From Sulfuricurvum sp. PD_MW2 (lineage in GTDB: Bacteria; Campylobacterota; Campylobacteria; Campylobacterales; Sulfurimonadaceae): a stretch of 64,000 nt of DNA. Shown here one piece after another: positions 18,746 through 27,256 of this stretch. The first letter of the stretch is position 1. Each line of letters begins with the position of its first letter. The notes beneath the pieces were generated by a model. It was not told the origin of the DNA. It saw only the letters and a program-made list of their open reading frames with translations, and made no database searches. The translations under genes were made by a program, and so were the position numbers. The DNA is taken from NCBI RefSeq assembly GCF_002633015.1, contig NZ_NSIU01000001.1, forward strand, positions 248,001 to 312,000. The letters run 5' to 3'.

Positions 18746-21316
18746 ATGAAAAAACTTTTTTTATTGGTACTAATTTTTACTTTTTCAGTATGGGCGAAAG
18801 AAGCCGTAACACTGCAGTTGCCGTGGATGCATCAGTTCCAGTTTGCGGGATATTATATTGCTAAAGAAAAAGGGTATTACAACCAAGCGGGACTGGATGT
18901 TACTATCTTGGATGCCAATAAAAAAGATAGTTCTTTTAAAAGTGTTATGGGTAAAAAAGCTCAATATGGGGTGGGGCACTCCTCGCTGATCGTAAACTAC
19001 ATGAACGGTGCACCGATCGTGTTGATGGCAGCAATTTATCAATCCTCGCCAATGGTTTTGCTGACCCGTAAAGATGCCCATATTTATGGAGCGAAAGATT
19101 TAAAAAACAAACGGGTAATGTTAACGGACGATATGCTTCAATGGGCGGAAATTCAGGCAATGCTTCGCAGTGTAGGTTCAAAAATAGAGGACTTGAAAGT
19201 ACAGCCCCATTCGTATGATTTGAAGTCTCTTGTCCGAAATGAAACCGATGCAATGGTGGCATACGCATCCAATGAACCCTATACGCTTAAAACGATGGGA
19301 GTGGAACCTCATGTCATCCATCCAAAAGATTATGGGTTTGACTACTACAGCGATTTTTTATTTACGACGCAAGATGAGATAAACAATCATCCTGAGCGTG
19401 CAGAAGCTTTTTACAGTGCATCGATCCAAGGATGGCTTTGGGCATTCGACCATATTGAAGAGACGGCTGCATTGATCTATCGCGATTATAACCCTCAACA
19501 CAAATCGCTTGAAGCCCTTATATACGAAGGAAAAGTTCTTAAAGAACTGGCTTTTCAGCCCAACAAAGGGTTTGGATCAATCGATGTGAATCGGTTGGAA
19601 TTGATAGCACAAGGGTATCGTTTGATGGGTGTTGTGAAAACACTCCCCTCTTTTACACCCCTTTTATATCAACGAGATCAATTAAAATTAACGGAGCAAG
19701 AGAAGCAGTGGTTAGCAGCACACCCGGTTATCCGTGTCGGTATCGATCATAACTGGGCTCCGATCGAATCGATAGATGACAAAGGGAGACATACCGGGGT
19801 CAGTGCATCGTATTTGCATTTGCTTGAGAAACGCTTGGGTGTCCATTTTGAAGTTGATTATAGTCGTAGTCTTTGGAGCGATTCGCTGCGTGCTTTGAAG
19901 ACCAAAGAGTTGGATATGCTCACCTCTGCGGCTGTGACCGATTCTAGACGTGAGCATATGGCGTTTAGCCGTCCGTATATTAAGCAATCGATGGTCATTG
20001 TGGCCAATTCGCGTGTCGGATATATCAATGATTTGAGTGATCTTCGCGGTAAAAAAATTGCCATTGTCCGCTCCTATGCCAGTGAAGAATTTTTACGTAT
20101 CAATTATCCCGCAATTATTCCGGTATTAACGGATACGTCACTTCAAGCGCTACAAAAAGTCTCTTCCGGAGAAGTATATGGCTGTATCGAGGGATTGAGC
20201 GTTGTGAGTTATTTGATTGAGAGGCATAACCTAAAGAATATCAAAGTGGTCGGGGAGACACCGTTTCGATACGATATTGCCTTTGCGTTTCGTAAAGATT
20301 GGAATATTATGGCATCCATCTCCGATAAGGTGCTTGCTTCCATCACCCCTGCCGAGTATGAAGAGCTACACGGTCGGTGGCTTGGCTATGAAAGTGAAAA
20401 ACCGCTTGATTACCGATTTATTTGGGGAATTGCCGGATTTTTCGTATTTTTATTTGGTTTGATCGCCTATAAAAATTATCGGCTTGATGTATTGGTACGC
20501 CAGCGGACGACAGAGTTGGAAACATTTAATCAGCGGCTGCAAGAAGAGATTGAAAAGGCGGTTGAAAATAACCGAAAACAAGAAAAACTCTTGATGCAGC
20601 AGGCAAAAATGGCAGAGATTGGATCAATGCTCGAATCGATCGCACATCAATGGCGCCAACCGCTGAATATCTTGGGACTTTCGATGACACGGCTGAGTTT
20701 GAGTTGTTCTATCGACGGTAAAAGCGAATCGGGAAAAGTCATTGAGATTGCCGAAGCACAGATTGAGTATATGTCGCAAACGATTGATGATTTTCGTAAT
20801 TTTTTTAAACAAGACCGCAGTCAGATACCGGTAAATATCGATGCTTTGGCAACGGAAGTAGTAACACTGTTAGGACCTTTATTGGCACGCAAAAAAATTA
20901 TTGTTAGACGAAATATTGATCCGAGTATCGAAGTGCTGGTTTATCCCAATGAACTCAAGCAGGTATTGATCAATCTAGTCAATAATGCGCGCGAAGCGAT
21001 TGAACATCACCGTGGTAACGAACGATGGATTGAGATCCGTTGCGTTAGGGATGAGCGTTATTGTACGATTAGTATAGAGGATACAGGCGGAGGGATTTCT
21101 CCATCGATTGTCGATAAAATTTTTGATCCTTATTTCACGACCAAATTCGAATCCCAAGGTACGGGGATAGGTTTGTATATGGCCAAAACCATTATCGAAA
21201 AACATTTTTTAGGCAGATTGAGTGTTTATAATACCGCACAAGGGGCATGTTTTGAGATCCGTTTGAATCGAGAAGCATTGAAGGAAAAAAGGGATATAGA
21301 GGAAAGAGGGAATTAG
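18746..21316 (+). CDS. Hybrid sensor histidine kinase with NMT1/THI5-like and SBP_bac_3 sensor domains
   Basis: The 856-residue protein has a signal peptide (~1-17), an NMT1/THI5-like binding domain (~22-245; QLPWMHQFQFAGYYIAKEKG) and a second periplasmic binding domain of the SBP_bac_3 type (~325-548). A membrane segment (~557-575), a coiled coil (~585-622), HisKA with phospho-acceptor H634 in AHQWRQPLN and a HATPase domain (INLVNNAREAI, DTGGGIS, GTGIGLYMAK) follow. No response regulator gene is adjacent, so it is an orphan kinase here. Relatives with this HQWRQPLN box often signal to RpoN-type or GGDEF regulators; the partner is unknown. Confidence 0.88.
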   Translation: MKKLFLLVLIFTFSVWAKEAVTLQLPWMHQFQFAGYYIAKEKGYYNQAGLDVTILDANKKDSSFKSVMGKKAQYGVGHSSLIVNYMNGAPIVLMAAIYQSSPMVLLTRKDAHIYGAKDLKNKRVMLTDDMLQWAEIQAMLRSVGSKIEDLKVQPHSYDLKSLVRNETDAMVAYASNEPYTLKTMGVEPHVIHPKDYGFDYYSDFLFTTQDEINNHPERAEAFYSASIQGWLWAFDHIEETAALIYRDYNPQHKSLEALIYEGKVLKELAFQPNKGFGSIDVNRLELIAQGYRLMGVVKTLPSFTPLLYQRDQLKLTEQEKQWLAAHPVIRVGIDHNWAPIESIDDKGRHTGVSASYLHLLEKRLGVHFEVDYSRSLWSDSLRALKTKELDMLTSAAVTDSRREHMAFSRPYIKQSMVIVANSRVGYINDLSDLRGKKIAIVRSYASEEFLRINYPAIIPVLTDTSLQALQKVSSGEVYGCIEGLSVVSYLIERHNLKNIKVVGETPFRYDIAFAFRKDWNIMASISDKVLASITPAEYEELHGRWLGYESEKPLDYRFIWGIAGFFVFLFGLIAYKNYRLDVLVRQRTTELETFNQRLQEEIEKAVENNRKQEKLLMQQAKMAEIGSMLESIAHQWRQPLNILGLSMTRLSLSCSIDGKSESGKVIEIAEAQIEYMSQTIDDFRNFFKQDRSQIPVNIDALATEVVTLLGPLLARKKIIVRRNIDPSIEVLVYPNELKQVLINLVNNAREAIEHHRGNERWIEIRCVRDERYCTISIEDTGGGISPSIVDKIFDPYFTTKFESQGTGIGLYMAKTIIEKHFLGRLSVYNTAQGACFEIRLNREALKEKRDIEERGN

Positions 21317-21348
21317 AAACGGCTCACTGTGAGCACTCTCTAAAAAAT

Positions 21349-21429
21349 TTAGTCAACCATCCAGCTGGCACGTTTAGAACGACGTAATTTTTTAACCAAT
21401 GTTTTTTCAAGCGGGGTTAATTTTTCCAT
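21349..21429 (-). CDS. Possible 26-residue basic peptide
   Basis: A short frame MEKLTPLEKTLVKKLRR... ends in SWMVD. It has a strong ribosome site (AAGGAGA, 7 bases before ATG 21429), in an otherwise gene-free 254-base gap between the kinase and msrA. The peptide is highly basic, with Lys/Arg pairs, and predicted helical. It resembles no family I know. The ribosome site and clean frame support translation. The rest of the gap (21430-21570) shows only a weak promoter-like AT-rich tract ahead of msrA. Confidence 0.45.
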   Translation of the reverse strand: MEKLTPLEKTLVKKLRRSKRASWMVD

Positions 21430-21570
21430 TTGGGTCTCCTTTTTGTGATTTATGAGTGGTAGTGTATCGGTCAATCATTACGATACGGTAACTTAAACAT
21501 TTCAAACAAAGTTGATTTTTCAACCCTTTTATAGTCCATCAACGGGATAATCGCTTTAAAAAGAGTTGGC

Positions 21571-22092
21571 ATGGAAAAAGCGTTAGTAGGCGGCGGATGT
21601 TTTTGGTGTATCGAAGCGGTTTATAATCGTGTTAGAGGGGTTCAAAGTGCTATTAGCGGCTATGCCGGTGGAGCTCGAAAAAATCCGAGTTATGAACAAG
21701 TATGCAGTGGAGCCACGGGTCACGCCGAGGTGGTAGAGATCACGTATGATCCGTCCGTTATCGCGTATGAGGAAATTTTAGAGATTTTTTGGGAAATTCA
21801 TAACCCGACGACATTAAATAGCCAAGGTGCCGATCGAGGGACACAATACCGTTCCGTTATCTATTACTACGATGAGGTTCAAAAGGAAAAAGCCAAAGCT
21901 TCTATCGCGCAAGCACAGCTATCTTGGAATGATCCGATTGTTACGGAGTTGTCTCCTGCTCCTGAGTTTTATCCGGGAGAGAGTTATCATCAAAATTATT
22001 ACAACGAACACCCGACGCAAGGGTATTGCCATGTAGTTATCGCCCCAAAAATTGAGAAGTTTATGAAAAAATTCAGTGATAAAGTGAAATGA
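21571..22092 (+). CDS. msrA: Peptide methionine sulfoxide reductase MsrA
   Basis: The 173-residue enzyme reduces methionine-S-sulfoxide in oxidised proteins. The catalytic motif GGCFWCIEAVYNRVRGV is at residues 8-24, with the nucleophilic Cys in GCFW. SGYAGG, GHAEVVEITYDP and DRGTQYRSVIYY complete the signature. It is a single-domain MsrA without MsrB fusion. No partner gene overlaps it. Confidence 0.96.
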   Translation: MEKALVGGGCFWCIEAVYNRVRGVQSAISGYAGGARKNPSYEQVCSGATGHAEVVEITYDPSVIAYEEILEIFWEIHNPTTLNSQGADRGTQYRSVIYYYDEVQKEKAKASIAQAQLSWNDPIVTELSPAPEFYPGESYHQNYYNEHPTQGYCHVVIAPKIEKFMKKFSDKVK

Positions 22093-22100
22093 AGTAAAGA

Positions 22101-22205
22101 AGAGGCTCCTCCAGATACCTGCGGCACAAAACATGAACGGGTGTGCTGCTGTATTCCTACCCTGACACGTTGTCCGTCCATACCCTTGCACAGGTCTAGA
22201 AGAGT
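22101..22205 (-). ncRNA. ffs: Signal recognition particle RNA (4.5S type)
   Basis: On the minus strand the universally conserved SRP helix 8 is visible. GTGTCAGG, then a GTA-GGAA-TAC hairpin with the GGAA tetraloop, is followed by AGCAGC and ACAC, flanked by outer arms that close with CCTG/CAGG near both ends. This is the short bacterial form (about 100 nt, no Alu domain). A consensus promoter lies directly upstream. Ends are estimated from the pairing and the promoter position. Confidence 0.88.
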
Positions 22206-22211
22206 TGGCGA

Positions 22212-22240
22212 ATTATAGCCGTTTAAACCTGTAAATGCAA
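22212..22240 (-). promoter_or_regulatory. Sigma-70 promoter of the SRP RNA gene
   Basis: TTGCAT (22235-22240) and TATAAT (22212-22217) on the minus strand are spaced by 17 bases. The start predicted near 22205 matches the 5' end inferred from RNA folding. Confidence 0.8.
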
Positions 22241-22248
22241 GATGATGT

Positions 22249-22254
22249 TATAAT
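22249..22254 (+). promoter_or_regulatory. -10 box close to a start codon (possible leaderless transcript)
   Basis: TATAAT ends seven bases before the ATG at 22261, and no ribosome site lies between. Transcription from here would begin at or next to the start codon. Confidence 0.4.
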
Positions 22255-22260
22255 AATTTC

Positions 22261-23046
22261 ATGATTTATATTATCACCGCACTGGATGCTGAAGCACGAG
22301 CTTTGATCGATCACTATCATCTGACACGAGATTTTACTCTCCCTTATACCCTCTATAAAAATGAGCGGATGGTATTGTTGGTGAGCGGAATGGGTAAAAC
22401 AAATGCTCTCATGGCAGTGAGCGCGTTGCTGGGATGGCGGATTCCAAATCCAGCAGATTGTTTGATCAATATCGGGGTTTGCGGTGCCCCCGATGCGTAT
22501 CCGATAGGTGAAGCACTCTTAATTCATCAAATTTTCGAAGGGGATCGACGCTATTATCCGGATATCCTCTATCCGCACTCATTACGAGAAAGTTCTATAA
22601 AATGTGTTGATGGCGTACAAAGTGTGTTAGATGAGTATCCTGTCGATATGGAGAGCAGTGCAATGTTCCAAGCCTCGGCACGCTTTTTTAAATTGCATCA
22701 GATGGCATTTGTGAAAATTGTTTCCGATCACTTCACTCCTGAAACGGTGACCAAAGAGAGAGTGATTGAACTGATCCGATCCAATCTGCATAATGTGGAT
22801 AAGGTTTGTGCTGCTGTCGAAAAGGTGTCCCTTAGTGATCCTTTGTTTGATCAGACTGAACAAGAAGAGATTGGACGGTTGAAATCTCATTTTACCAAGG
22901 CACAAGCCTCTGCTTTGGATGATGCTCTGAGTTATTTTCGGCTCAAATACCCGCAAAAGAGATTACCGAGTTATCCGGATATTCCCGATTCCAAACGTGA
23001 AAGGAGTCAACTGCTTGAAGCCCTCATCAAAACACTTACTCACTAG
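22261..23046 (+). CDS. Nucleoside phosphorylase/nucleosidase-like protein
   Basis: The 261-residue protein begins MIYIITALDAEARALIDHY. The N-terminal two thirds fit the PNP/UDP phosphorylase fold used by MTA/SAH nucleosidases: LLVSGMGKTNALMAVSALLGW, INIGVCGAPDAYPIG, and DMESSAMFQAS with the ME(S)xA ribose-binding pair. The C-terminal ~60 residues (from ~200) are an extra helical segment. A separate role from canonical Pfs/MqnB is likely because the sequence is divergent. It overlaps the next gene, a spore-photoproduct-lyase-like radical SAM protein. Confidence 0.7.
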   Translation: MIYIITALDAEARALIDHYHLTRDFTLPYTLYKNERMVLLVSGMGKTNALMAVSALLGWRIPNPADCLINIGVCGAPDAYPIGEALLIHQIFEGDRRYYPDILYPHSLRESSIKCVDGVQSVLDEYPVDMESSAMFQASARFFKLHQMAFVKIVSDHFTPETVTKERVIELIRSNLHNVDKVCAAVEKVSLSDPLFDQTEQEEIGRLKSHFTKAQASALDDALSYFRLKYPQKRLPSYPDIPDSKRERSQLLEALIKTLTH

Positions 23047-24031
23047 ACTTTTTTCGCATCTCTACATTGAACGGAGTATTTTGGATCATCCGAAGACTCA
23101 CAAAATTCGTGCTAAATTCAGTGAATCACAGGTTATTGTGATTGATCACTACAAAGAGGTGTTTAATCGATCTTCTCAGAGCTTTGCGGCTCAAAGCAAC
23201 TCTAAAAAGTTGATCCTTGCTCGAAAAGAGGGAAAATTTTTGCATGAAGGCTCACAGTACAGCGATGGATTTGAGCATGAGCAGTTTTTTTACGCTTCCA
23301 GCGTTATGGGGTGTTTGTACGATTGTGATTATTGCTATTTACAGGGGTTGTATCCGTCGGCTAACACGGTGTTATTTATCAATCTTGAAGACGCATTTGA
23401 GCAATTGCGCCCATATTTAGGTAAAGACACGCTTGTCGCAACATCGTATGATACCGATACGCTGGCGATCGAATCGCTAACACATCAAACACGAGAATGG
23501 CTTGAATTTGCTGCTGAATATGAACAGTTGCATCTTGAAATCCGTACCAAAAGTGCAAATATCAACGCACTCAAATCGATTACCCCTAATTCGAGAGTGA
23601 CGCTGGCATGGACCCTATCTCCCCAAGAGATCATTGATAGGTATGAACACACTACACCGAGTTTGGAAAAACGGCTGAATGCTGTAATCGAAGCGATTGC
23701 TTTGGGATGGAAAGTGCGGCTTTGTATCGATCCGGTAATCTATACCGAAAACTTTGATATACTCTATCCGACGTTGATTGATCGGATATTTTCTTTGATC
23801 GATCCAAAGGCTATTGAACATCTCACATTGGGGAGTTTTCGTATGTCTCAAAACCATCTGCGTGCCCTCAAAAAACTTCGCCGAAGCGATGTCGCATTTT
23901 ATCCTTACGCAGTGAGCCATGATATGGCAACCTACCCTGAATCGATCGAAACGTATATTTTGGAGCAACTAGGTATCAAAGCAGACGAGTATCTGCCGCA
24001 AGAGAGGATTCGAACATGGCAACGGCAATAG
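23015..24031 (+). CDS. Spore photoproduct lyase-like radical SAM protein
   Basis: The radical SAM cluster motif CxxxCxxC appears as GCLYDCDYCYLQG, followed by family stretches matching SplB (YLQGLYPSANTVLFINLED, LAWTLSP). I placed the start at a TTG at 23015 because AAAGGAG ends nine bases ahead. A GTG at 22997 in the same frame adds six residues. SplB repairs a UV dimer in spores, yet this lineage does not sporulate, so the substrate is probably different. From memory of B. subtilis SplB, its H-donor cysteine (C141) has no cysteine counterpart here. It overlaps both neighbours in one operon. Confidence 0.78.
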   Translation: MKPSSKHLLTRLFSHLYIERSILDHPKTHKIRAKFSESQVIVIDHYKEVFNRSSQSFAAQSNSKKLILARKEGKFLHEGSQYSDGFEHEQFFYASSVMGCLYDCDYCYLQGLYPSANTVLFINLEDAFEQLRPYLGKDTLVATSYDTDTLAIESLTHQTREWLEFAAEYEQLHLEIRTKSANINALKSITPNSRVTLAWTLSPQEIIDRYEHTTPSLEKRLNAVIEAIALGWKVRLCIDPVIYTENFDILYPTLIDRIFSLIDPKAIEHLTLGSFRMSQNHLRALKKLRRSDVAFYPYAVSHDMATYPESIETYILEQLGIKADEYLPQERIRTWQRQ

Positions 24032-24705
24032 TAACAGGAACGAGCAGCGGGATTGGTGAAGCAATCGCACAAGTGTTATTGCAAAACGGATATACGGTAA
24101 TCGGATTGAGCCGCCGTAGAGGGGACATCCATCATCCTTTATTTGATCATTTGCCGTGTGATCTGAGTGATTTGGCAGTAGTTGATATTCTCCAAAAAAA
24201 ACTTTCCGAGATTGACGATCTTGAGATACTTGTTAATGCTGCGGGATTTGGGCGATTTGAGCCGCATGAAGAACTGAGCACAAAAACGATTACCGATATG
24301 ATTGCGTTGAACCTGACCACGCCGATACTTCTTGCTAACTCTCTTATGCGTCCTCTTAAAAAAAGCAAAGGGATGATTATCAATATTACTTCCATCGAAG
24401 CAACGCGTCACTCTAAATTTTCCGCACTCTACAGTGCTACAAAAGCCGGTCTAAGGGCATTTGGGTTGACATTGTTTGAAGAGACTCGAAATAGCGGCGT
24501 GAGGGTGATAACGATCAATCCGGATATGACCGAAACACCGTTTTTTGACGGCTTTCGATTCGGGGTCGGAAAAGAGGATGATACTAAGTTGCTGACGTCA
24601 GATATCGCGCAAGCGATACAGTATCTTCTAGATACGCGTGATGGCATTTGTGTTACCGAATTAACGATCCGGTCTCAACGCTTTGGAATAACGAAAAAAC
24701 AATAG
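24016..24705 (+). CDS. Short-chain dehydrogenase/reductase
   Basis: The 229-residue classical SDR has the NAD(P)-binding start AIVTGTSSGIGEAIAQVLL, the structural NAAG motif (LVNAAGFGRF), an active serine in INITSIEA and the catalytic pair in YSATK (Tyr/Lys). RxR after the second strand (LSRRRG) suggests NADP preference. It overlaps the radical SAM gene by 16 bases and is the last gene of the operon. The substrate is unknown. Confidence 0.9.
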   Translation: MATAIVTGTSSGIGEAIAQVLLQNGYTVIGLSRRRGDIHHPLFDHLPCDLSDLAVVDILQKKLSEIDDLEILVNAAGFGRFEPHEELSTKTITDMIALNLTTPILLANSLMRPLKKSKGMIINITSIEATRHSKFSALYSATKAGLRAFGLTLFEETRNSGVRVITINPDMTETPFFDGFRFGVGKEDDTKLLTSDIAQAIQYLLDTRDGICVTELTIRSQRFGITKKQ

Positions 24706-24706
24706 C

Positions 24707-24723
24707 GGGAACTTTTTTTGCTT
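24707..24723 (+). promoter_or_regulatory. Candidate sigma-54 promoter of fliD
   Basis: GGGAAC-N5-TTGCTT has GG (24708-24709) and GC (24720-24721) exactly ten bases apart, directly after the SDR stop. It is a good match apart from the first and fourth bases. Confidence 0.5.
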
Positions 24724-24735
24724 AGGGGTATTTAC

Positions 24736-24763
24736 TAAATATTTGGTCGTGATCGGTCGATAT
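24736..24763 (+). promoter_or_regulatory. Candidate sigma-28 promoter of fliD
   Basis: TAAA (24736-24739) and GTCGATAT (24756-24763) are 16 bases apart, against the usual 15. FliD is a known late or middle flagellar gene, so dual control together with the upstream sigma-54 site is plausible. Confidence 0.45.
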
Positions 24764-24793
24764 AGTTTATACTGAAATACAAAAGGATTTGTG

Positions 24794-26191
24794 ATGGCAG
24801 GTAGTATTAGTTCATTGGGTATCGGTTCAAACGTTTTAACCTCGTCCGTTATTGATCAGCTCAAAGCGGCAGATACGGCAAGTATGATTACCCCTATAGC
24901 CAACAAAATCACTCTGCAGCAACAAAAAGGGCAAGCCCTCAATTTACTGAGTAGTCTTTTGTCCACATTCCAAACAAGCGTTAGCGCGTTGGGAAATGAT
25001 ACGCTGTATCAAGCTCGCAGTGTATCGGGCAACTCGAGCAATGTCAGTGTCACTGCTTCATCAGGGGTCAGTGTTCAATCATTTAGTATCTCCAATACGC
25101 AAATGGCGTTAAACGATGTTAAAGAATCGGGTGCATTTACTTCAACAAGTTCGACGGTAGCTTCTGGGAATGGGAAGATGACATTGACATCAGGAGGGAT
25201 TTCATATGGCATTGCGTATACCAATTCGATGACACTGGATCAATTAAAAGATGCGATCAATACTCAAGCTGGAAGTAAGATTAAAGCATCAACCCTTCAA
25301 GTCGGGACAAATGATTATCGACTTATCCTGCGATCAGTTGATACGGGAGCAAATCAAGCAATTACTTTGAGTGATTCAAGCGGAGGGAGTTTGGATTCTA
25401 AATTGTATTCAGCCTATGATGCAACGACGAATCCAACAGGAGTTCAATCGATACAAGCAGCGCAAGATGCGAGTTTCAAATACAACGGTATTACACTCAC
25501 CCGAAGCTCTAATACAATTACTGACATTACACCGGGGGTAACGATCAATCTTTTGGCAGACAGCACATCGACCGCTAATATAGCGATTACACAAGATATC
25601 AGTGCTATATCTAGCGAAATGAGCAGCTTGGTAAATAGTTATAATACGTTAACCAGTCAGCTTAATGATATGACAACAACCGATACGACAGCAGGGAAAA
25701 TAGGAGTCTTTAACGGAGATAGTTCAATCAATTCGATTGGTCGTGAAATCACCCGTTTGATGACCTCACTGGACAGCAATGGGAAATCTTTGGCACAATT
25801 TGGGATTGATATTAGCGAAAAGGGGACAATGAGTTTTAAGAGTACAACGTTTACTACAAAATATAAAGAAGATGTAACGTTGTCCAATACTTTTTTTAGT
25901 CATGTCGCCGATGATACCAATAAACAAGAAGGGGTTTTTACTCGCTTAAAAACATTAATGACCCGATATACGGGTACAAAAGGAATTATGAGCAATTTGA
26001 CGACCGGTTCGGATACGGCATTAAAATCGCTTAATGCTAATAAAACACGTGCTCAGGCTCTTTTGGATGCTCGCTATGAAGCAATGACGGCACGGTTTAC
26101 ACAATACGATTCGATTATCAGTAAACTCAATAATCAATTTTCGTCATTACAACAACAAATCAGTATGGCTGTAAACGGTAGCTCGAATTAA
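24794..26191 (+). CDS. fliD: Flagellar filament cap protein FliD (HAP2)
   Basis: The 465-residue protein caps the growing filament and folds flagellin outside the cell. The N-terminal heptad region (SLGIGSNVLTSSVIDQLKAAD) and the C-terminal helical region (residues ~400-460, LNANKTRAQALLDARYEAMTARFTQYDSIISKLNNQFSSL) are typical of FliD, with a Ser/Thr-rich variable middle. I prefer the ATG at 24794 over the GTG at 24791 because AGGA is then six bases away. fliS and flaG are not adjacent. Confidence 0.93.
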   Translation: MAGSISSLGIGSNVLTSSVIDQLKAADTASMITPIANKITLQQQKGQALNLLSSLLSTFQTSVSALGNDTLYQARSVSGNSSNVSVTASSGVSVQSFSISNTQMALNDVKESGAFTSTSSTVASGNGKMTLTSGGISYGIAYTNSMTLDQLKDAINTQAGSKIKASTLQVGTNDYRLILRSVDTGANQAITLSDSSGGSLDSKLYSAYDATTNPTGVQSIQAAQDASFKYNGITLTRSSNTITDITPGVTINLLADSTSTANIAITQDISAISSEMSSLVNSYNTLTSQLNDMTTTDTTAGKIGVFNGDSSINSIGREITRLMTSLDSNGKSLAQFGIDISEKGTMSFKSTTFTTKYKEDVTLSNTFFSHVADDTNKQEGVFTRLKTLMTRYTGTKGIMSNLTTGSDTALKSLNANKTRAQALLDARYEAMTARFTQYDSIISKLNNQFSSLQQQISMAVNGSSN

Positions 26192-26196
26192 AGTAT

Positions 26197-26213
26197 TGGT
26201 ACTAATTTTGCTT
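26197..26213 (+). promoter_or_regulatory. Sigma-54 promoter of the pseudaminic acid operon
   Basis: TGGTAC-TAATT-TTGCTT differs from the sigma-54 consensus by one base; GG and GC are ten bases apart. It lies 33 bases ahead of pseB. A small inverted repeat CTATCA/TGATAG follows in the leader (26218-26236). This is the strongest RpoN site on the plus strand. Confidence 0.75.
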
Positions 26214-26228
26214 AATTCTATCATCTAA

Positions 26229-27254
<1,026 letters not shown>

Positions 27255-27256
27255 TC

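Noticed and set aside
21919-22191. Open frames on the minus strand across msrA and the following gap
   Set aside because: They overlap msrA and the SRP RNA and have no family features or ribosome site.
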